Source of the DNA: Phylloscopus collybita
Taxonomy: Eukaryota > Chordata > Aves > Passeriformes > Phylloscopidae
Assembly (NCBI GenBank): GCA_027886175.1
Contig: JAJNNQ010000137.1
Span: 10,358,001-10,422,000 of the forward strand
Direction: 5' to 3'
Length of the DNA stretch: 64,000 nucleotides
This document shows, one piece after another, positions 36,770 through 48,313 of this stretch. How positions within the stretch are numbered: position 1 is the first letter of the stretch; each line of letters begins with the position of its first letter. The notes under the pieces were generated by a model. That model ran no database searches and was not told the origin of the DNA. It worked only from the letters and a program-made list of their open reading frames with translations. The position numbers and the translations under genes are program-made.

Positions 36770-39700
36770 TTATATAACAATTCTCCTTAATCAGCATCTG
36801 TTGATGAGTTTTAAACTTTATGACACTTTCCCAGTTTATATTTACTTACCATATCTATAAAAATAGTAATAAATCTCATAAATGTTCAGCACAGAGAGGA
36901 GTGTTGCTGTGAATTTCAAGATGCAGCTCCTGATTATACAGCATACAGAATGAAGAAGAATGCATAAGTAACTCACTGCAAAATGGGAGCCAGCCATACT
37001 TGGGAACATATTTTCTGTTCTTTTTATCAGTGCTATGCAAAGGCAATTAAGTTTATTGGTGCTTTGTCAAGCACTCTATCAAGAAGATGCACAGGCATTG
37101 GAGAAGACATCATTTGTCTGCTAGTACCTGACTTTCAAGCTGCTTCAGACACAGAGAGAACTTAAAAACTATTCTCCTTATTTTTCCCTGCACCCCATTA
37201 AAGTACTAATTCTCTGAAAAAAACCACCCAGATTTTGTAGTATAGTTACTCATTCTGAGGAGAAAAGTTTAGCTGGATATCAGTTTTCAAATAACTTCAC
37301 AGAATTCTGAGGTCATAAAACTCTGAATCTGGTATCCTAAAAAAGATCATATCTAGCTTTAAAAGAAAACAAAGTTTTGAAAGAAACCATAGTAAAAAAA
37401 ATAAAAAAGAAGAAAATATTCACACTTCAGTATTTACTCAACTTTGGTTTCAATCAGGCTTGGACTTCTTTAGTCCCTGCCAATTCTGCCAAGAGTACCT
37501 GTGCATGACAATGTTTCAGCGTGTAGGACACGAGCATTGCAGACAGGGTGCCAGGATTTGTTTCTTTTTTTTGTGGTCTTTCTGATGGCGACTGCTCCTT
37601 CCATCTATCCCACACTGTGACCACTCCACTCTGCTTCCAGAGGAGCTTTAGCAGCAGTGACCAAAATCATAAGCAGGGCTCAGAATGCACTTGTGTCTTC
37701 TGTGTTTCTGCCTACAGCTCTGAGCTTCAATGGAAGATAACACAGAATAATAACGGTGTTCTAATGTATAATTCTAACAGTGTTTAGCAATAGCAGCTCC
37801 TTGTAGACACACGGTTAGAGGCACACAGGTGCATAACTGCAGTTTTGTTTAGCCTTCAAAATGTAATATTTGATTAACTTTTTATTGGTTTTTCTTAATT
37901 TATTCCACCAGATTCTTTATGAGTTGTGTGGATTTAATGTAAATTTAATGTGTCTGAAGACCACTAAGGAACAAAATAGCTAGAAAAGAGCTACCACTGC
38001 TTGATTGGTATCTGTCAGATTCATTTGGTTACTGGCTTTTTAATTGGAATATAGTTTTTGATATTATTCATGACCATTCATGCAGAATTCCATCTTTATA
38101 TTCCTTATTTAACTGAATAGAGAAAGTAAGGAGATTTACATTTTAAAAGTTTAAATGATGAGCTGTTAATTGACATACCACAGCTAGGCTCACATAATTA
38201 ATTTATGTATCAATCAGCCACCTAGTCATTGTTACTTAAATTACCATTGGGAGTTTTGCTTTTATTCTGAGTTGCTTAAATATGTAAGTGCAAACGTATT
38301 TCTAACTTTTTGACACAGACACAGACAAGCATCACACCATGGGGAACACTGCTCTTAGTATTTTAGAAATTGACATAGCCTGTGCAAATACAAAAAAGTA
38401 CTTTAAAAATAATATTTAAATTCAAATAGTCTCATATTAAAGAAATATGATGGATATCATATTTCCAGTGATGGATATTAGCCAAGGACATTAAATTGTA
38501 TAAGGTCTATCACCAAAAGATATCAGTTAATTGCTATGTAGAAATTCAGTGAATGTATCATATTGTCCTGATCTCAGTTCCTATTAATATAACCATTCTC
38601 AATTTGCATTGGATGCTGGAAATGTCAGGCCAATAAAGAAGAAGCCTGTTGGATGTTTTTTTCAAATATTACAGAAACAAATATGCTGCTTAACATTCCA
38701 TCACAGTAGCCTGTCATCAAACCTGCTTGTAGGCATAAGCTGAGTGTGCTCCCACAATCCAAAATGACTTCTGCTTGTCCAACCTTGTGTGCATTTCAAC
38801 ATTTCTGCATTAGCACTGAACTGCTGCAGCCACTGAGCAGGACCCTGGGGTACCAGATGCAGCAAATGCAGATAACAGGAGCTGCTTTTGGGAGCTTGTG
38901 ATTTACTCCTCCATCTTCTGCCAAAGAATGCCCTGCTTTGGCAGTGAAAGAGGTGCAGCCCCTCTCCTTCTCAGATCTCTTTGGACAGGACTTGACTTTT
39001 CCCATTTGTCACATCTGTAATTGGTTTTTTGACACTGACAGCAGAGTACCCTTGATGACACACAGGTCTTGAGAAAGCAGACCTGTGGGAGTCCCCTTGC
39101 CCCAGAACATTCTGTGAAATGTGAAAAGGGGAGGATGGAGAGCTGGAGCCAAGAAGGGCTTCAGGACCCTTCTAAAGGGGTTCAATATCTCAGTGTCTGG
39201 GATAATGCCTATCTGTAAGGCAGGGTTGTGTAGTTTACAGCTCTGCACCTCTGGCCCCAGTCCAATCCAGCTTGCTTTCAACAGTTGGCTCTATCAGTCT
39301 TGAGTGGGGTTTTTTTAGTGTGGGCTTTTTGGTTTTGTTTTCTTTGTTTCAATTGTGGTTTCCAAACCCAGGATATTCATAAATTACTACTTGAGGGGTT
39401 TACAAAGAGTAATTATGCAAACCAGAACTACAATCCATATTCACTGTTTTGGATCCCCAGCTCAACTGGAAAAGCAGCAAGATGCTGCTGGCCAGAGGAA
39501 CCCCTGTCATAAGGGCTGGTACCACCCTGGCCTCCAAATGCTGCTCCCACTCTTCTCTCATGGCTGTCCCTGTGCACAAGGACTGATGAAACACCTTGGA
39601 CATGCCCTGTGCCTTATCCAGATGTGTCTTTAGCAATCATGCCTGTACTTTTTAGATTGCATATAATTTATAAACCAGACCTACTAGCTTTTTGTTAAGT

Positions 39701-40792
39701 GCCTTGCAGAGTGGATTTAGATCCCAGTAACTGAAAATGGCCTGCACATTACAGACTATCCAGAGATGCAGGCGGTTATGGGGTATCCAAGATCAATACC
39801 AATTCACAGAGGATGCTGTCCAGGACCTGATGTTAGAAGTTTCATTTCTGGCTTTAATGAAAACTGCATTCTACATTTGGTCAACAAGATTTCTTGCAGC
39901 AATAAACTGCATTTTTTACACCGTGTCTCTGCTGTGGGAGCAATAATGTACAAAGCACCATGCCTTGTTCCTTCCCAGATTATTAAAAGAACCCTACCTA
40001 CTAGCCATAGAAATAATTGTTCAAAGGTTATTTAATGAGTGTTAAATATAATCAGTGTAAATATTGATATAAATATTCAATAAACAAAATTATAATCTTA
40101 TTAAATATTAAGCAACTTCAAGAGTGTCCTGGGAACTTAATTAGTCTCCATAAAAAATTGATTCTTTTTCTCTATAACACAGGGCATGAACAAATGCTCA
40201 GCTGTTTTGTATTAGAGAACTCAGCTGGTTTCAATGGACTTTAAAAGTCCAGACTGCTTTATCACACTTTACACTCACATCTTATTGCTGATGTTCAGGT
40301 ATGAATGCAGGTGTAGAATTTGTTATGGCTTGTTATTAGGAAAGTCTGAAGTCCTACAACAGGTTGGCAGAGAACTTGATGTGTTATGTTGAATGTCTCC
40401 ATTACCTTGTCCTTTCTGTTGGTGTTTAGTGGTGCAAATGCTCATGCAGTGGCTTGACACACATTAACAGAAATGCTTTCAGTTACATACAGAGACAAAA
40501 AGTTTAAAAAAAAGTGTTGGCAGTAATGTGTAATATTAATTGCCTTATTAAATCACAGAGATGTTGAGTATTTGATGCACAGAAACAGTAATTAGGAGTA
40601 ATGGGATATAAAGAAGAAAAATGATGTGTTGGACAGTTATCAGGATGTGTGTCAAAGCCTAATTCATTAGGCTGTAAAAAACAGTAATGCTGAATATGGA
40701 GGAACATTAACATTTTTCAAATTAAAGATATTCTAGGCAAAGCACAAAAACGTAGTCTCAGGAAAAATCAGGCCAAAAATTCTGACCATTTT
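36770..40792. other. Unique AT-rich non-coding DNA with possible conserved elements
   Basis: No gene is recognised. Two intervals look like conserved non-coding DNA by texture: 38150-38290 (TTAATTGACA, CATAATTAATTTATG, ATCAATCAG) and 40500-40720 (several TAATTA-like and ATTAGGAGTAATGGG motifs). Neither can be confirmed here. Confidence 0.35.
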
Positions 40793-40809
40793 TTGTTGTT
40801 GTTGTTGTT
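40793..40809. repeat. (TTG)n microsatellite
   Basis: About five TTG units inside a T-rich run. Confidence 0.85.
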
Positions 40810-43800
40810 TTTAACTGAAGCTTATAAACTATCATTCAGGAAATCAACACACTCACACAGGAAATTATGGGAGTGATACCACCAGCTGATTGTACAGCTA
40901 GAAAAGGTTATGTCTGGTGACAGTTCTTGTGTTCTTACAGTTAGAATTAAGCAGAAGTGCTTATAGAGTTGGGCTTAAAATACTGATGATTCTCTGACAG
41001 GTTATCAGCCACTCTGCAGTTCCCACATGAATTCTCCATGCTGGACTCAACCACAGCCCAGTCAGTGGCACCTAAGGATGGTGTTCCATGGAAATGTCTG
41101 GAAGCAGGATACAGTCACAGCTCTGAGAGGCAGGAAAACCTCTGGCACCTGCTCCCTGCCATTCAGCCATAACCCAGGTGAACTTGGCCACTTCAAGCAA
41201 TCTCAGATCCATGAAAGCTAAGTAGAAGAAAAACCCCACTGTGATCTCTCCTCTGCCAGTGTAAGCTTTCTGACAGCAATGAATCAGGGCAGAAGACAAT
41301 ATATTTTCTCCACCAAATAATGCATTTACAAAAATACTATTTTGAGTATTTCGGTAGATAGGGCCTGTTTAAACAACAGAATATGAAAAATGTTAAAATT
41401 CATTGTCATGTAAGAATCTTTTTTTACATTTATGAAATTAATTACTTTTTTTAACATAATTTTTCAATATTAAATTAACAAAAAATAGAAAAAAAATGGT
41501 TTATATTAAAGGCTTTATAGCCCATAAAAGAAGCATTTCCTCCTTTACTCTAAAGTCAAGCAACACATTCTGGTTTATCCCACAATGAATCCTCTATTAT
41601 TTATGCAAGTTTAATTCTGAATCATTGCCTCCAGCTAGGATGTGCACAGTTTTGCTAACAGAACTTCTCCTGGCATACAGGCAAGAGCTGATTTTCTGTC
41701 TAGTAGATCAATCCGTTAAGTAGCTTTACCCTTTATCACCGTGGAAAGGGATCAGTGCCAAGCATAGGCCAGGCATTTATTTTCCATAAGTAATAAGCTC
41801 ATGATTATGGTGGTCGTACAAAGCAGGCTTTGTCTTTTTAGAGTTATTAAGGGGAAAGGCAACACTGATTTGTATTTTGTTAAACAATGCTGCTGACTTC
41901 TTTGTAAACAGAGAAGTTCAGATGATCTGAGCACACCTGGGAACACATTCATCACTGGGCTTGTAGTATTTTACCATTTCCAGATCTATTTTAAGTTATG
42001 AGCATATGCAGAATCTGGAAGATGGTTTCAGTGGGAAAGTAAGCACAGCAGATTAATGAGAGGTTTGCAATTTTCTAGTCACTTCTTTAGCATTCAGTGG
42101 AGTCTAAATTGGCCTCCTCAGGCTCCTGACTGCAAGTGCTATACAGAAATGGGTTGCAGGGAACATTTACAACAAATTGCAGTACTTGACATTTTGTCTC
42201 AAACAGTTTTTGTTTTGCTAAAATTGAGTACTTGCTTTTGGAAGTCTAACATAGGCACTATTTTACAGGTATTGAGGATTAGAATGTCTAAGGGTTTCCC
42301 AAGATGCTTTAATTGATCCGTAGGTGGTTGTATATTTATAGTATGTAATAAATAATATAAGCTGTGTATAACTTTAGAGAAGATTTCTTGGTGAATTTGC
42401 ACTTTGATTGAATTTCCATGCTGAATTGCTTCAGTATTTGTGTTAAAGCACAAAACAAGCCAGCCACACTGGCATCTGATAATAAAAATCTATGACTTAG
42501 AGTAAATAATAAAAGGTAATCTGCCTACTTACTGCAAATTAAACACAGAGCAGAAGTCTTAGGATGAGGTATACATAGGAATAAAATTCATCAGCGAGCA
42601 ATCCACATCTAATGTCTTGAATTAAATCAGTATTTTGAATGGACAGAATGATACACAGTGGCCAGATCAACACTATTGCAGGAATTTCTTTTTGTTTCTG
42701 CAATGAAGCGTTAAAAGAACATTCTAAATCAGAGCAGCCATAAGGCTGAATAACCTGTGGGTTTGACCTCCTCTGTTCTCAATCCTTGATGATAATGCAG
42801 GGAGTTAAAACAACAATGTAGTTAGAATGCCTCAGCCTGCACACGTTGTCTCTCTGTCAACATCTCAGAGAAATGCCAGCATGTCCTTACTCTACCAGAG
42901 AGTGTGCAGGCATGTGTGTGTTAGCAAATAATCTAGTAACAACAGATGTACCGTAATTATGACTGAGCTGATTAAAGTTCCAGGAAGAAATGACTATTTT
43001 TTTCTGTGATGATTATTTCCATCACAATTCAAAACTCGGTACTGGATTCAGCAGGAATCCTGGAAATGAATTGCAGGAGGATTGTATCCTTAGGCAGACG
43101 ACATGCATTGCAGTGTAGAGGGTGCAAGAGCTGCCGTGGTGTGAAGGTGGAGCCCGTGGTCCTGACACTGGAGCCAGGTACTCCCTCACTGCTCCTCAGA
43201 AAAGGCTGCTTGCTTTGGTGGCTAATAATAGTCCTTCACATGCCAGAGTATTCCTGCTGCAGAATTCAAAGGTGTGGCTTGACACCTCCAGCTAGAGATC
43301 TCTGTTCTCTCTTTGCTTCTATGAAACTTCCACGTGAAAATGGAATTTTCTCAGCACCAGTTCCACCCACACAGGGTCACAAGGAGGACCCCCAAGGGAG
43401 CAGACTGTGCCTTTCTCTGGCCATGCCACATGTCACATTTCAAAGGACAATGCAGAAGAGAATAAACCTGTAACACTGAAGTCAAGCAAGAACTGGCCTC
43501 TTCCTGAACCTCTTTAGCACATTCTCCCGTGGTACAGCAAATGAGGCAGAAATCATCCCCAGGATTTTATTTAAAAATGAGCACAGTAGAAGAGGCTTCA
43601 AGTTTATAGAGGGTCTTTCTCTACTGTGGATCTCAAAGCACAGGAGATACCTCACTGCCCAGCGAAGGAATATTTCTACACAATAAACTCACAATGAAGT
43701 GTTTTCAATTTGCCAGCTTTTTCCCATGATATAACCAGTAGACAAAATTTACAGTCTTCTTTATAGCCCATGCACTTTTAAAACATAACTGTGGCTTGTA

Positions 43801-44753
43801 TCTACAAGTTGTTACTTTATTCTGCTATGAATTTTCTCCAAAACCAGAAGAAAAACCTCTTTTGCTGGTCAACTTAAAATAGGTTACATAAATTGGATCA
43901 CTGAGCCACAGAAATAGAAGGAAAAGGAATTGCAGTATTTCTGTTCTGCTGAATTCATGGCAGACATCAATCCTAGGCTGATGTTTGCACAGATTTTTAG
44001 ATTCTTCCTCTGGATTTTGTTGTGAGTGCTAGAGGGAGTTAGAGATGTGCAGAATGATCTTGTGCTTACAAATATTGCTTTTCAGAAAAACAGAGCTTAT
44101 GAACAGTATTTCTGAAATATATTACATACTTTGAAGGTTTATGGATCCCCAGTGTGCTTTATTTTAAAATTAGTATGATTCTTTCAGGCAGGAACAATAA
44201 GAACTGTGAGGCAAGTGCACTTTCTTTTGAGAGAATAGAACTCCTTTTCTTTCTTTTGCCTAAAGTGACTAACTAGCAGGAGAAACATTTTAGAAGCCTA
44301 GATGTTATTTTAGTCAAGATTTATGAAATTACTTTTATTTCAGAAGGCTTATATTAGGTAGAAAATGAAAGATGGGAGAAATAATCACTGTTTTCCACTT
44401 AAATATCCCCTTTTTCCTCTGAAGGAATTCTAGAGCACTTTACAAGCCATCAGACTTGGTGTGCCACAGGGACCACCTGAATGCTGCCTCCTCTGAGGTG
44501 GAGCCAAGCAGACATTTTCTTACACTTAGTAGCAACATATAAAAATTCATCACAAGAACTGAGTGTAAGGACTTAAAAAATACAGCTGTCTGTCTCAAAG
44601 CAGTGTCAAGGCCATAGAAGTTGCCAACTTAGTTAGAAGTAGCTAAGCCACCACAGCGCAGTTGCTCGAGATAAGCACGGAAGGGAGGAATTTGTAACAG
44701 GAAAGTGCTAATTTCAGCTCTGATGGTAAGATCTGGTTAGCACATCCTGGTTA
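40810..44753. other. Unique non-coding DNA
   Basis: No gene or transposon is recognised. The interval 41690-41960 is evenly composed and may be conserved. A 155-codon open frame (43006-43473) reads as random, without membrane, coiled-coil or catalytic features. Confidence 0.5.
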
Positions 44754-44900
44754 ATCAAAGAATCACAGCATATTCTGAGTTGGAAGGGACCCACAAGTGT
44801 CACAAAGTCTAACTCTGAAATGAGTGGTCCATATGGGGATCAAACTCACAACCTTGCCATTGTTAGCACCGTGCCCTGACAAACTGAGCTAAGGCATCCA
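44754..44900 (-). mobile_element. tRNA-Ile-derived SINE with CR1 tail (TguSINE1-like)
   Basis: On the minus strand the head (44899-44826) reads as a degenerate isoleucine tRNA. CTTAGCTCAGTTTGTCAGGG corresponds to the D-arm and A box, GGTGCTAACAATGGCAAGG to the anticodon and variable region, and GTTGTGAGTTTGATCCCC to the T-arm and B box. The tail (about 44815-44754) is a CR1-type 3' end, with CCAACTCAGAATATGCTGTG leading into GATTCTTTGA. This combination, an RNA polymerase III promoter from a tRNA joined to a CR1 end that recruits the LINE machinery, is the published architecture of the passerine SINE TguSINE1. The A and B boxes are mutated and no target-site duplication is obvious, so it is an old, silent copy. 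It is not a functional tRNA gene. Confidence 0.9.
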
Positions 44901-44915
44901 GACAAAAATTCCCAC

Positions 44916-45275
44916 TGTGACAAACTGTGGGGAAGGAGGCAGCTGCTCATACACATATCACACCAAGTTGTGGGAGTGGCATCTGTGCCCTGTGGATACC
45001 TGGAACCTGGACTGTATAAAGGAGGTACCTGCAGAAGAATGACTCAGGCTCCCACTCCTGCACCGAGAAGCCCAGGGTGAAGAAAGACAGACAGAACACT
45101 GCTGGATTCACAAAGGGGTCACTATCTTCTGCCTGATCTCTCTCTTCCTCTCTTTCTCCCCCCTCCATGTCCCTCTTTTCTATTTCCACCTAGCTCTCTA
45201 CTTCAAAATTGCTGTTAAATAAAATCTGTATTACTGACTTTAGCACACGGTCTCATTTGCACCTTAATTCAGGCA
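44916..45275 (+). mobile_element. LTR-like element, plus strand, ends uncertain
   Basis: The sequence starts TGTGACAAACTGTGG. It has a consensus TATAAA (45015-45020), a pyrimidine-rich stretch (45125-45185) and AATAAA (45218-45223) followed by a TAGCACACGG-type region, ending near AATTCAGGCA. The promoter-to-polyadenylation spacing of about 200 bp is that of an LTR. The flanks TCCCAC and GTGGCG do not form a target-site duplication, so either end could be displaced or the copy is truncated. It begins 16 bases from the SINE head. It could also be a gene's last exon with its own promoter, but no coding frame supports that. Confidence 0.55.
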
Positions 45276-46454
45276 GTGGCGTCTTTTGCTAATGGGATAA
45301 TAACACTGAGAAATACCTTCTCTGCCCAAAACTGGCTAAGAGAAGCTGTAGTGCAGCATTCCTGATGGCTCATCAGTCTCTAGACACATTGATGAGTTGC
45401 AGTTACAGTGTCCTTGAGCCCAAGGACTGTACTCCTGCCCAGATGTGCACCTACCTGCTGCACTGAGGGCTGTTCCCATGCCACAGTGCTTGGGGACACA
45501 GGGCTGTCTGTTCCCTTCACCTTCTTCTGAGGTGAGTTATGGCAGCTCTTATTGCTGAAAGGAACCTCATATATAACCTCCATCTCGCTGTGTTTCAAAC
45601 CCCCATCCCAGAAGTTCTTCCTCCTGGCTACCTTTTTTCTGTTCTGTCTGTGTAGCTTATAAAGTCTTAGGGACGATTTTAAGCATAATGTGGTACCTCA
45701 GCACAGAGCTGAACGTCCTCCAAGAACTCACTATCATTTAATTGTTTTGGTTATGCTTCTAAAATGCTTCCCATCCCAATGGCTATGGGGATAATTTCTC
45801 ACTTGTATTTTATGTACAAACCTCACCTCCCAGACAGTTGCCAAAGAAGCTGCTGCACCCTTTAGTTACACTGTATTAAATCTTGTCCTTACAGATCCAT
45901 GGTGAGTGACAAGAATGTGCACTGGGATGCTGGTATATTGCACAACCCTGATTTCAGCAAGGCAACTCAATTCTCTCCCACCTGAGGCTGGGAAGCAGTG
46001 TCCTCTGAAAGGGAATGGACTCCCACCTGTGGGTGGACAGAGAGCAAACTGCTGTCTCTGCCTATTAAGATCATTGTTAACAATTTTTTCTCCAGTGAAA
46101 GAGTCTGACATTTTCATACTTCTCTTAAAACTCAGTAGACTACATCAGTTTCTAAATTTATGAGGAAGAAGAATTCAAAAACATTTCATTTTAGAGAATT
46201 CATCAGAATGTTTTATTTTGTTGGTGTCAAGATGGTTCATGTTGTTACCGTGAATGTAGCATACAGTGATACAATTTAAAATCAATCTTTAAAAAATATA
46301 AATAATTGAAGTTTCAGTGAAATTAAAACATAATGCTTAAAGGAAAGCCAACTAAAAATAGGCACTGGCATCAAACTGGTAGGATTGGGATGGTGTTAGG
46401 TTTCTCTTCTCTGGAAACCTTATTTTAAAGCCATCTGCACTTAAAAAAATGGGT
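45276..46454. other. Unique non-coding DNA
   Basis: No gene or repeat is recognised. Antiparallel open frames near 45870-46160 are shadows of one another with no family features. Confidence 0.5.
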
Positions 46455-46655
46455 TTACTCCGAGAGTAATGAAGCACCAGAACAGTTTTTCTATAGAAAT
46501 GGTGGATGCCCCAGCTCTGGAAGTGTTCAAGGCCAGGCTGGATGGGGCTTTGAGCAAAGTGGTCTAGTGGGACAGGTCGCTGCCCATGGCAGGGGTGTTG
46601 GAAGGAGATGAGCTTTAAGGTCCCTTCCAACCCAAACCGTTCTATGATTCTATTG
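46455..46655 (+). mobile_element. CR1 LINE 3' end
   Basis: The best-preserved CR1 terminus in the window: GGATGCCCCAGCTCTGGAAG, GTTCAAGGCCAGGCTGGATG, GGTCTAGTGGGACAGG, TGCCCATGGCAGGGGTGTTG, TTTAAGGTCCCTTCCAACCC and TTCTATGATTCTATTG. It is 5'-truncated, with no coding region. It serves as the internal reference for the split copy at 27.5-28.6 kb and the deleted copy at 35.6 kb. Confidence 0.95.
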
Positions 46656-47442
46656 AAACAAAAACAAAGAAAATTTAATAGTATTTAAAACTCCCTTATA
46701 AATGTCATTGAAATTAAATGTTTTATCCAAAACATGCCAGTGTTTCTGAAACAGAATTTTTCAGTGAAAAAACCTTGTTCATCAGGTTTTTATCGCCATA
46801 GCTCCTCTTAGTTAGAACTCCATATAGTAGGTGTTTGCTGCCACATCCCAGTATGAGTGAGACACTTTGAATAGCTTCCAAAGAGATCTTGTTTTGAGGA
46901 ATTTTCTTCCTGATCATCTCCAAGAAAGTTTGGGAATTATCATAAACAGGGTGAAATTCAGAACTGATGAGGAATCATAAGAGACATAAGAGAAAAGGAG
47001 AATAATTTTTTGCTTTTGAGAAGCAGTACATCCTTATTACCTCCACCTAAAAGTCCTGTATGTTATTGATGTACATCCGTGAGGATTTTGATTGCCAAAA
47101 TGATCATTTGATGGAGAATGAGCACCATTGCTTGTTGAATTCCTCAGCTGTTTTATGTAGCCAAACAGTAAAAATAACACCATTGAGCAACATAGTGTAA
47201 AGAATTGAGGACAGATCTGTTTGTCTGCACCTCAAGACACTGGAAAAGCACTACCAACACATTGCATACAGGGTTTAATATCCTTAGGTTGCACTTCTAC
47301 TGCTAAATGCATTCCACCCAAGGAGTTAACCATAGGCTAACTGGTAAAGAGTGGAAAACACTTTTGCTGATCAGGGCTAGTCCCTTACAAATTGGCTTAG
47401 AGGTATTGTTGTCTGGGAAGTAACTACATCTCCTTGAGACAC
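46656..47442. other. Unique AT-rich non-coding DNA
   Basis: Nothing is recognised. Confidence 0.5.
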
Positions 47443-47649
47443 TTTTTTTTTGTGTGTGTGTGTTTTTGTTTGTTTGGGGGCTTTTTTGTTTTGGGTTTTT
47501 TTGTTTGTTTTGTTTTGTTTTTTGGTTTTTGTTTGTTTGTTTGTTGGTTGGTTGGTTTTTTGTGGGGGTTTGGGGTTTTTCTGGTTTTTGTTTTTGTGGT
47601 TTTGTTGTTTTGTATTTTTTTTTTCCTGAGAGTAGTTGTGGGGTTTTTT
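47443..47649 (+). repeat. G/T-only tract, (TTTG)n-like low-complexity sequence
   Basis: For about 200 bases the plus strand is almost entirely T and G: a (GT)n run, then TTTG, TTTTTG and TTGG units with scattered runs of three to five G. On the complement it is an A/C tract. The long Phe/Val/Gly open frames across it are an artefact of composition. Confidence 0.95.
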
Positions 47650-47972
47650 AGATGAAATTCAGTTTGAACATGGACTGAGTTGTGTTGCAGAGTGCTTAAC
47701 TGATTTTTTTATTGCATTGGTACATTTTGTAAGTCTTGGAGTCTACAGGACTTTCTGCCTCTAAAGACCACTGAGGGTAAAGGTGCAGTCCTGTAGGTGT
47801 GATGGGGTCCCTAACACAGATTGTGTGTAAGATTTGTGTCACTTGCTCTGGTTGATTTATTGCCAAAGAAATCCTAAATTCCCAAGCTACCCTCCACATA
47901 ATGCAGACAGTAAGGAGCCAGTGCCCACCATGAACTCAGGAACTAAATTATCTGGTAGTGTAGACAAAACCT
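47650..47972. other. Unique non-coding DNA
   Basis: Short spacer without recognisable content. Confidence 0.5.
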
Positions 47973-47996
47973 AAAAAAAAAAAAAAAAAAAAAAAA
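47973..47996 (+). repeat. Poly(A) run of 24
   Basis: Twenty-four consecutive A, with no retrocopy body recognisable upstream. Confidence 0.9.
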
Positions 47997-48260
47997 GAAA
48001 TCATAGTTAAGGATGTTTTCCTATTACATGATTACCAAAATGGAAAGGTATTGTGATTATGAGCTGCTGACAAAGCTACCACAGAGTACACCTAGTTTAT
48101 CATACCTGTAGTTGTTTTTAAATTCTATATTAAAGTTCTTATTCTTTCACACTCAGTGCTTATGAGTGGGAAAATGCTGCTTATTGAGGGCTCCTCAGAG
48201 AAATAATTTCTGATTTCAAAAACTCAGGTGGCTGTGTTTCTTAGGTTCAAGGGAAATGTT

Positions 48261-48303
48261 TGCTATTTGACAGCAGCCACAGGGCTGCTGTCATCTTATA
48301 GCA
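48261..48303. other. Strong hairpin, 11-bp perfect stem plus 6-bp outer stem
   Basis: TGACAGCAGCC (48268-48278) and GGCTGCTGTCA (48283-48293) pair perfectly around the loop ACAG. Outside them TGCTAT (48261-48266) pairs with ATAGCA (48298-48303) across a small 1-by-4 internal loop. A further GGAA/TTCC pair (48252-48255 with 48310-48313) is possible. The fold is visible in the sequence; whether it is transcribed is unknown. Confidence 0.85.
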
Positions 48304-48313
48304 GCAGACTTCC

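Noticed and set aside
43006..43473. 155-codon open frame
   Set aside because: No recognisable motif, and the composition matches random translation of a slightly GC-richer patch. No splice or promoter context supports it.
44826..44899. tRNA-Ile gene on the minus strand
   Set aside because: Mutated arms and anticodon, with a CR1-type tail attached. It is the head of a SINE, not a functional tRNA gene.
47434..47655. Phe/Val/Gly-rich open frames resembling membrane proteins
   Set aside because: They are produced by the G/T-only low-complexity tract.
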